From Bordetella parapertussis (GTDB taxonomy: Bacteria; Pseudomonadota; Gammaproteobacteria; Burkholderiales; Burkholderiaceae_B), in NCBI GenBank assembly GCA_945895265.1, contig CAMDEF010000058.1:1-19633 (forward strand): a stretch of 19,633 nucleotides of DNA, read 5' to 3'. Of this stretch, positions 14,375-19,633 are shown piece by piece. Each line of letters starts with the position of its first letter. Within the stretch, counting starts at the first letter, position 1. The notes under the pieces are model-generated. The model made no database searches, was not told where the DNA came from, and saw nothing but the letters and a program-made list of their open reading frames with translations. The translations under genes were made by a program, and so were the position numbers.

Positions 14375-15163
14375 ATGCAATCTAAACAGATTCACCAAGC
14401 CGTTGCCGCGTTATTGCCGGCTTTTCGCGATCATGGTCGCCTCATCGCGCTTGACCCAAGCTGTCGTCCGGCCAACCGTGCTGAGGGGTATGAGGTACAG
14501 GCGGCTTTACTTACGGCGGTGGGTGAACCCGGTATTGGCTGGAAAATCGCAGCCACCAGTGCGGCGGGACAAAAGCATATTGGCGTCAGCGGACCGCTGG
14601 CAGGGCGATTATTGCAGTCGCGCTGCTTAACGGATGGGACGACAGTGTCTCTTGACGGTAATTTTATGGCAGTGGCAGAGGCAGAGTTTGCCTTTCGTAT
14701 TGGGCGCGATATCAAGCGCACAGGCAGTGCACCGTTGAGTGTGTCTGAGGTAATGGCAAGCGTTGAGGCCTTGCATGTCGCCATTGAAGTCCCTGCCTCA
14801 CGCTTTGAAGATTTCGCAAAAGCAGGTGAGGCACAGTTGATCGCAGAGTTTGCCTGCGCTTGCTTTTTTGTCGTCGGGCAAGAGGTCACAACTGATTGGC
14901 GCAGCGTTGACTTAAAAGACCATCAGGTGAGTGTGACCTGCAACGGTGCCACGGTTGCGCAAGGGCAGGGCTCAAATGTGTTGGGTGATCCGAGGCTTGC
15001 CTTGACCTGGCTGGCGAACGAACTGGTGGATCATGATCGGTATTTGCAAGCGGGTGACGTGGTCATGACTGGCACATGCGTGGTGCCTGTACCAGTCAAG
15101 CCCGGCGATGCTGTTGTTGCCGATTTTGGTGCCTTTGGCAGCGTGAGTGCGCGGTTTAAATGA
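14375..15163 (+). CDS. 2-Oxopent-4-enoate hydratase-like protein (MhpD type, FAH superfamily)
   Basis: A 262-residue protein of the MhpD/DmpH branch of the fumarylacetoacetate hydrolase superfamily. The metal-site acids correspond to Glu102 and Glu104 (AVAEAEFAF) and Glu138 (AIEVPASRF). Other marks are GWKIAATSAAGQKHIGVSGP at 55-74 with Lys57, SNVLGDPRLALTWLANEL, and MTGTCVVPVPVKPGD near 231-245. The family adds water to 2-hydroxypentadienoate in aromatic meta-cleavage, or decarboxylates 4-oxalocrotonate. No ring-cleavage dioxygenase, aldolase or dehydrogenase of that pathway is here, so it may act on another unsaturated oxo-acid. TAGGA stands 5-6 nt before the ATG. It is divergent from the amidase and its stop is only 6 nt from the stop of the convergent NIPSNAP gene. 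Confidence 0.92.
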   Translation: MQSKQIHQAVAALLPAFRDHGRLIALDPSCRPANRAEGYEVQAALLTAVGEPGIGWKIAATSAAGQKHIGVSGPLAGRLLQSRCLTDGTTVSLDGNFMAVAEAEFAFRIGRDIKRTGSAPLSVSEVMASVEALHVAIEVPASRFEDFAKAGEAQLIAEFACACFFVVGQEVTTDWRSVDLKDHQVSVTCNGATVAQGQGSNVLGDPRLALTWLANELVDHDRYLQAGDVVMTGTCVVPVPVKPGDAVVADFGAFGSVSARFK

Positions 15164-15169
15164 AAGGGT

Positions 15170-15487
15170 TTAGACTTGCGGGCCCCAAGGCGCCGCAAGC
15201 ATTAACTTGTTTTCTTGCGTCTGCAAGAGCGGGCGCAACTGTTTGGCAAAATTCATAAAGGCTTGGTCGCCATAGACGCCATCCCAAAACTTACGACGGT
15301 CGGCCTCATCATCGAATTTCCAGAGATGCACTAATTGGTTCAGGGCACCAATGTCACCCGTAAAGTAACCGCACAACTTTGCAGGGTGCTTAGAGAGTGC
15401 TGGCCAGCCTTCTGCTTTGTACAGAGCGACTACTTCACTCATTTTTCCGACTGTGACTGTGTAAGTGCGTAATTCGTATATCGCCAT
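15170..15487 (-). CDS. NIPSNAP-family protein
   Basis: A 105-residue protein made of a single NIPSNAP (dimeric alpha-beta barrel-like) domain: YELRTYTVTVGKMSEVVALY at the start, then GYFTGDIGALNQLVHLWKFDDEADRR and a short WDGVYGDQAFMNF segment. The molecular role of bacterial NIPSNAP proteins is largely unknown; they are often found with catabolic genes. GGAG stands about 6 nt before the ATG. It lies downstream of the amidohydrolase gene, but a hairpin at 15535-15561 separates them, so it may have its own promoter or receive only read-through. Its 3' end almost touches the convergent hydratase. Confidence 0.9.
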   Translation of the reverse strand: MAIYELRTYTVTVGKMSEVVALYKAEGWPALSKHPAKLCGYFTGDIGALNQLVHLWKFDDEADRRKFWDGVYGDQAFMNFAKQLRPLLQTQENKLMLAAPWGPQV

Positions 15488-15534
15488 CTTTATCTCCGAT
15501 TTTTTGTTTAATTGTCTTAGAAAAATTCAATCAT

Positions 15535-15561
15535 GGGACTATGCACGCAATGCATAGTCCC
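15535..15561 (-). terminator. Hairpin after the amidohydrolase gene, probable terminator
   Basis: A perfect 11-bp stem (GGGACTATGCA at 15535-15545 pairing with TGCATAGTCCC at 15551-15561) with a 5-nt loop, 39 nt after the amidohydrolase stop. On the minus strand the T-run comes only about 9 nt after the stem, so it is a weak or partial terminator. The rest of the 15488-15600 gap holds only the ribosome site of the NIPSNAP gene. Confidence 0.55.
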
Positions 15562-15600
15562 TTCGTCATCTACCAGCCCTCAGTGCCTGGTTAACATCGC

Positions 15601-17349
15601 CTAGGCGGCAGCCGCCTGTACGACTTGTTCGACGGTCTGTGCAACTTGTGCGCCACGAATGAGCTTACCCGGCAACTTGCCGGTTGATACGCCATCGCGA
15701 TAGGTCACGACGCCCGCCACAATGGTGGCGCGATAGCCTTCGGCAACTTGTCCTAAGCGACGTCCGTTTGCTGGCAGATCATGCACGATTTTTGGTGCGT
15801 GAAGCTTGAGTTTGTCAAAGTCGATCACGTTGACGTCGCCCTTGTAGCCGGGCCGCAGCAGACCTCGATCGTTCAAACCCACTGTGGCTGCGGTGTCGTG
15901 CGTTTGCCATTTCACCAAGGTTTCAAGAGGGATTTTTTCGCCTCGTGAGCGATCACGTGCCCAGTGTGTCAGCAGATAGGTTGGGAAACTTGCGTCGCAG
16001 ATAAAGCCATAATGTGCGCCACCATCGCTCAAGCCAGGCACGGTATCCCGATCAAGCAACATTTCGCGCAGCACATCAAGGTTTTGCTCGGCATAGTTAT
16101 ACAGAGGGCGATACAGAATCGCTTTGCCTTCGTTTTGAAGCAAATAATCGTAGGCGTATTCGGTTGGGTTCACACCGGCACGCTTTGCTAAGCCCGCAAT
16201 GCTGTCTTCAGGCTTCGGTTCGTACTCTGGTGGGTCACCGAGTGGATATAGATTTTCAAAGTTTGCGACGCGACGTTTGAACATTGCTTCGGTGTGTTCT
16301 TCGACCACGATTTTGGCGCGCAGGGCAGGGTCTTTTAGGCGCTCGAGTTTTTCAGCTAGCGGTAACTTTGCTAACGCTTCGTAGGACGGTAATTGTGAGA
16401 ACGGACAAATAGTCAGAGAAAAGCTCAGCAACAACGCGACGGGGCGCGCGCCAACTTGAGCTTTCATTTGTAACCCGGCATCGGTTGCCTCGTGCATGTG
16501 CTCCATCACGCGGCGCCAGCGCTGTGGCAAATGCTCGTGTTGCAACAATGTTAATGAGAGGGGGCGCCCTGAGGCTTCAACGATACGACGCAGCATTGCG
16601 AATTCATTATCGGTATCGTCAAAGTCTGATACCAACTGCAAGACCCCTTGGCCAATCGCGCCCAAGCCCTTTGCAATTGTTGTGAGTTCACTCTCTGCTG
16701 CACCAAGGGTAGGTGTGTGATGACCATCACTACTTTTATGCAAAATCGTGCGTGAAGTCGTGAACCCTAACGCGCCTGCTTGCACGGCCTCGGCGGCTAA
16801 GCGTGCCATTTCAAGACTGTCTGCCTCGGTGGCCACTTCGCGTGCAGCACCCCGGTCACCCATCACATGAATGCGCAAGGGCGCATGACCAACCTGAGCG
16901 GCAACATCAGCGTCAAATTGACGAGCCTCAAGCGCATCAAGATATTCTGGAAAGGTGCGCCAGTTCCAAGGCAAGCCCTCGTCTAGCACCACGCCGGGAA
17001 TATCTTCAACACCTTCCATAAGCTTCATCATGACTTGCCGGTGTTCTGGGTTGCAAGGTGCAAAACCAATGCCACAATTACCCATCACCACCGTGGTCAC
17101 GCCTAACTGTGAGGATGACGCGACTTTGTTGCTCCAGGTCACTTGACCGTCGTAATGGGTATGGATATCGACAAAACCTGGGGTCACGAGCAGCCCCTTA
17201 GCATCGATTTCTTCGGTGGCGGTGCCGGTGACTGTACCGACTTGCTGAATGATGCCATCGACGATTTTGATGTCGCCAATGTAGGGCTTGGTGCCCGTAC
17301 CGTCAGCGATCAAGCCGTTACGAATGATTAAGGATTGAGGGGTTGTCAT
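15601..17349 (-). CDS. N-acyl-D-amino-acid deacylase-like amidohydrolase
   Basis: A 582-residue metal-dependent amidohydrolase of the D-aminoacylase family. It has the N-terminal beta strands [21 protein letters not shown], the metal motif [12 protein letters not shown] with His63, His65 and Asp67, the family cysteine in NCGIGFAP (Cys92), GHAPLR at 154-159, HEHLP near 271, and [10 protein letters not shown] at 440-449 with catalytic Asp442; a beta-sandwich end follows ([13 protein letters not shown]). It would cleave N-acyl-D-amino acids or related cyclic or acyl amides in the cytoplasm. The start ATG 17349 follows AGAGA at 7 nt within a leader element shared with the amidase gene. It lies 154 nt downstream of the M20 peptidase gene, which also splits amide bonds. 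The exact substrate is not certain. Confidence 0.92.
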   Translation of the reverse strand: MTTPQSLIIRNGLIADGTGTKPYIGDIKIVDGIIQQVGTVTGTATEEIDAKGLLVTPGFVDIHTHYDGQVTWSNKVASSSQLGVTTVVMGNCGIGFAPCNPEHRQVMMKLMEGVEDIPGVVLDEGLPWNWRTFPEYLDALEARQFDADVAAQVGHAPLRIHVMGDRGAAREVATEADSLEMARLAAEAVQAGALGFTTSRTILHKSSDGHHTPTLGAAESELTTIAKGLGAIGQGVLQLVSDFDDTDNEFAMLRRIVEASGRPLSLTLLQHEHLPQRWRRVMEHMHEATDAGLQMKAQVGARPVALLLSFSLTICPFSQLPSYEALAKLPLAEKLERLKDPALRAKIVVEEHTEAMFKRRVANFENLYPLGDPPEYEPKPEDSIAGLAKRAGVNPTEYAYDYLLQNEGKAILYRPLYNYAEQNLDVLREMLLDRDTVPGLSDGGAHYGFICDASFPTYLLTHWARDRSRGEKIPLETLVKWQTHDTAATVGLNDRGLLRPGYKGDVNVIDFDKLKLHAPKIVHDLPANGRRLGQVAEGYRATIVAGVVTYRDGVSTGKLPGKLIRGAQVAQTVEQVVQAAAA

Positions 17350-17353
17350 GTTG

Positions 17354-17372
17354 ATGTCTCTGAGAGTTTTTT
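17354..17372 (-). repeat. Leader element shared by the amidohydrolase and amidase genes
   Basis: The 19 bases at 17354-17372 match 14192-14210 with one difference (minus-strand core ACTCTCAGAGACAT preceded by an A-run). Both copies lie immediately upstream of a minus-strand amide hydrolase gene. The core contains AGAGA, which may be the ribosome site at 17349 but stands too close to the amidase ATG. Confidence 0.5.
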
Positions 17373-17503
17373 GGTGATTCAGTTTTAAGCGAGGGCTCTG
17401 CTGTAAAGACTGCTTTTGTTTTAAGTGCTATTTGAATAGTATAAGTTTTTGTTCGCGCCTTGCGGTGCTTGATGCACGATCGATTAAGTCGTGGTGTCAC
17501 TCG

Positions 17504-18964
17504 TTAAGGCATCTGCGCCATGATCTGCCCAACTGCCGCAGTTAATTTTTTAGCATAAGGGACGTGTAAAAATTCATTGGGGCCATGCGCATTCGATTTT
17601 GGTCCGAGCACGCCGCACACCATCATTTGCGCTTTTGGAAATCCTTGGCTGAGCAGATTCATCAACGGGATCGTACCGCCTTGACCGATGTAACCCACGG
17701 GTGCCTGAAAGTGGGCTAGGCTTGCTTGATTCAACGCCTGTTCAAACCAAGGGGCGATTGTGGGAGCGTTCCAGCCGGTTGAAGCACCCTGTGGCTCAAA
17801 GGTAACCTTGGCCTGATATGGAGCGTTGTCTTCTAGCAGTGTTTTGAGTTCTGCAACCGCCGCTGCGGCGTCAATCAACGGCGGTAAACGCAAGCCGAGC
17901 TTGAAGGCCGTGTACGGGCGCAAGACGTTGCCTGCGTCACGCAACGACGGGAAACCCTCGGCGCCTGTGACGCTCAGTGTCGGTCTCCAGGTGCGTCGCA
18001 TCAGCGCTTCAACAGGGTCTAAGGTGGTGGGAATCGCCACCAAGGTTGAGCCGCCGCAGTCGTGATATGCCCACGGAAAGCGTTTGAATATCTCGTCACC
18101 CAGAATGGCTGCTGTGGCACGCGCCTGATCAACCCGTTCGGTGGGGATTTCACAATGAAAGCTTTGGGGAAGTAGACGGCCCGTTGCGCTGTCTTCGAGG
18201 CGATCCAGCACATGACGCATGATGCGAAAACTTGAGGGCACCAAGCCCGAAGCATCGCCCGAGTGAATGCCTTCGGTCAGAATTTCAACTTTTAAGACGC
18301 CAGTGGCCATGCCGCGCAAACTCGTTGTTAACCACAGCTGATCATAATTACCTGCCCCACTGTCCAAGCACATCACCAAACCGACGTCACCCAAACGAGG
18401 CTTGATCGCCTCGATGTAGGGCAGCAAGTCAGGTGACCCGCTTTCTTCGCAGGTTTCGATAATGCCGACGATGCGAGGGTGCTCGACTTTTTGCGCCTTG
18501 AGTGCTTGGATCGCGGTAATCGCAGCGTAGGTCGCATAGCCGTCGTCAGCACTGCCACGTCCGTAGAGTTTGCCGTCGAGGTATTTTGGGGTCCAGGGCC
18601 CCAAGCCAGCACGCCAGCCATCAAACTCGGGTTGCTTATCCAAATGGCCATACATCAGCACCGTTTGGCTGCTTGACGTTTGTGGCCGTGTGGCAGCCAC
18701 CTCAAAAAACATGATGGGTGTACGGCCAGGCAGCCGAATAATCTCAGCTTTGAGCCCTGCAACTTTTTGTTGTTCAACCCAGGTTGCTGCTCGCTGCAGC
18801 ACGGTTTCAAGGTAACCGGCTTTCGCCCAATCTGGATCAAAGGCCGGGGATTTGGCCGGAATCTCGATATAGTCGCTGAGCTGTTTGACGAGATCGTCGT
18901 CCCAGGCTCGGCTTACATTTGAAAGCATTTCAGCGGTGTCGAGCATCGGGACGGGTGCGTTCAT
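17504..18964 (-). CDS. M20-family metallopeptidase (dipeptidase-like)
   Basis: A 486-residue M20 peptidase. Two-zinc-site residues: His107 and Asp109 in YGHLDKQPE, bridging Asp140 in GRGSADDGYA, general base Glu173 and ligand Glu174 in ETCEESGS, then LDSGAGNYD and a C-terminal histidine in NAHGPNEFLHVPYAKKL. The start is ATG at 18964, supported by AGGA six nt upstream; the frame stays open for 19 more codons into the preceding gene's end, but that part is not family-like. The family cleaves dipeptides or acyl-amino acids in the cytoplasm. The gene begins 29 nt after the stop of malate synthase G, so the two are probably co-transcribed. It is an ordinary member with all catalytic residues. Confidence 0.93.
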   Translation of the reverse strand: MNAPVPMLDTAEMLSNVSRAWDDDLVKQLSDYIEIPAKSPAFDPDWAKAGYLETVLQRAATWVEQQKVAGLKAEIIRLPGRTPIMFFEVAATRPQTSSSQTVLMYGHLDKQPEFDGWRAGLGPWTPKYLDGKLYGRGSADDGYATYAAITAIQALKAQKVEHPRIVGIIETCEESGSPDLLPYIEAIKPRLGDVGLVMCLDSGAGNYDQLWLTTSLRGMATGVLKVEILTEGIHSGDASGLVPSSFRIMRHVLDRLEDSATGRLLPQSFHCEIPTERVDQARATAAILGDEIFKRFPWAYHDCGGSTLVAIPTTLDPVEALMRRTWRPTLSVTGAEGFPSLRDAGNVLRPYTAFKLGLRLPPLIDAAAAVAELKTLLEDNAPYQAKVTFEPQGASTGWNAPTIAPWFEQALNQASLAHFQAPVGYIGQGGTIPLMNLLSQGFPKAQMMVCGVLGPKSNAHGPNEFLHVPYAKKLTAAVGQIMAQMP

Positions 18965-18993
18965 TTTATTTCCTGAGTGATGACGTGGGCGCT

Positions 18994-19633
18994 TTAACTG
19001 GCTTTTACCTTGAGACGCCAAGCGTGCAACAAAGGCTCGGTATAGCCACTTGGCTGTACCAGTCCTTTAAAGACTAAATCACGCGCCGCGCGATAAGCCG
19101 ACGAGGCTTCAAAGTTTGGCGACATTGGCGTGTACAGAGGATCATTCGCGTTTTGTTGGTCCACCACTTTTGCCATACGTTGCAGAGTCTCGGTGACCTG
19201 TGCCTCGTTTGTGATCCCGTGCAAGAGCCAGTTGGCAATGTGCTGACTTGAAATCCTTAAGGTGGCGCGATCTTCCATCAGACCGACGTTGTGAATGTCA
19301 GGCACTTTTGAGCAGCCCACGCCTTGATCGACCCAACGCACAACGTAGCCCAAAATCCCTTGGGCGTTATTGTCGAGTTCTTGCTGAATATCGCTGGCCG
19401 ACCACTTGGGGTCAGTGGCGACTGGCACTAGTAAAATTTCGTTGAGCAAGCGATCGATTTCGGCATCGTTTGCGGTTTTTTCAAGGCCTAGTTGAATCTC
19501 TGCGACCTTGACTTGATGGTAATGCAACGCGTGCAAGGTGGCTGCGGTGGGAGACGGCACCCAAGCAGTGTTGGCACCAGCCTTTGGGTGGCCAATTTTT
19601 TGTTCGAGCATAGCGGCCATCAGGTCAGGCATC
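18994..19633 (-). CDS. glcB: Malate synthase G, C-terminal part (5' truncated by the window end)
   Basis: The last 212 or so residues of malate synthase G, whose full length is about 720. The frame is open to the window edge, so the true start lies outside. Recognisable parts are [23 protein letters not shown], the C-terminal domain segment [39 protein letters not shown], where the Asp of MED is the catalytic base of the family, and [15 protein letters not shown] near the end. The enzyme condenses glyoxylate with acetyl-CoA to malate. It would let carbon from glyoxylate-forming catabolism enter the TCA cycle. The M20 peptidase gene follows closely. The identification is strong because the sequence is highly conserved. 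Confidence 0.96.
   Translation of the reverse strand, partial: MPDLMAAMLEQKIGHPKAGANTAWVPSPTAATLHALHYHQVKVAEIQLGLEKTANDAEIDRLLNEILLVPVATDPKWSASDIQQELDNNAQGILGYVVRWVDQGVGCSKVPDIHNVGLMEDRATLRISSQHIANWLLHGITNEAQVTETLQRMAKVVDQQNANDPLYTPMSPNFEASSAYRAARDLVFKGLVQPSGYTEPLLHAWRLKVKAS

Noticed and set aside
17350..17503. TATACT on the minus strand at 17443-17438 as a -10 box for the amidohydrolase gene
   Set aside because: No acceptable -35 box stands 16-18 bp upstream, and the region is AT-rich, so the match is weak.
1..19633. CRISPR arrays, tRNA genes, insertion sequences, prophage or toxin-antitoxin genes
   Set aside because: No regularly spaced repeats, cloverleaf-like segments, transposase or integrase motifs were seen on either strand.

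Overview
The window looks like a chromosomal catabolic region from a betaproteobacterium, most likely Burkholderiales and Alcaligenaceae-like. The grounds are three Bug-type periplasmic tricarboxylate receptors (TctC family), which are hugely expanded in that group, together with a tcuA-type flavoprotein, a MmgE/PrpD protein, a GlcG/HbpS protein and malate synthase G, at a moderate G+C by eye. This is inference from gene content; there is no rRNA or other taxonomic marker. I saw no tRNA, CRISPR array, insertion sequence, phage gene or transcription-regulator gene.

Layout. (1) 1-866: 3' part of a Bug receptor gene with a clear intrinsic terminator. (2) 867-5102 (+): a 12-bp direct-repeat promoter region, then a tight four-gene operon with the FAD (medium), 2Fe-2S (small) and molybdopterin (large) subunits of a xanthine-dehydrogenase-family hydroxylase, followed by an overlapping MoaD/ThiS-like protein ending in Gly-Gly; two hairpins close it, the second with a T-tract. 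(3) 5127-8690 (-): TcuA-like flavoprotein, Bug receptor and a signal-less NMT1/SsuA-like protein, preceded by the last codons of a deleted MmgE/PrpD gene. (4) 8857-9739 (+): an SDR oxidoreductase and a possible flavoprotein N-terminal remnant. (5) 9714-14193 (-): amidase, MmgE/PrpD, GlcG/HbpS-like protein and Bug receptor. (6) 14375-15163 (+): a 2-oxopent-4-enoate-hydratase-like gene, divergent from the amidase across a region with a perfect 13-bp palindrome. (7) 15170-19633 (-): NIPSNAP protein, N-acyl-D-amino-acid-deacylase-like amidohydrolase, M20 dipeptidase-like peptidase and the 3' end of malate synthase G.

How it may work together (inference): Bug receptors capture small carboxylates; the molybdenum hydroxylase, flavoprotein and SDR oxidise them; amidase, D-aminoacylase-like and M20 enzymes split amide bonds; the hydratase and PrpD-family protein handle unsaturated or branched acids; malate synthase takes glyoxylate into central metabolism. 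The substrates cannot be read from the sequence.

The most noteworthy points are the MoaD-like gene coupled to the molybdenum hydroxylase, the PrpD fossil directly upstream of the tcuA-like gene, a periplasmic-binding-protein fold protein with no export signal, and repeated or palindromic sequence elements upstream of several operons. No wholly new defence or mobile system was seen.
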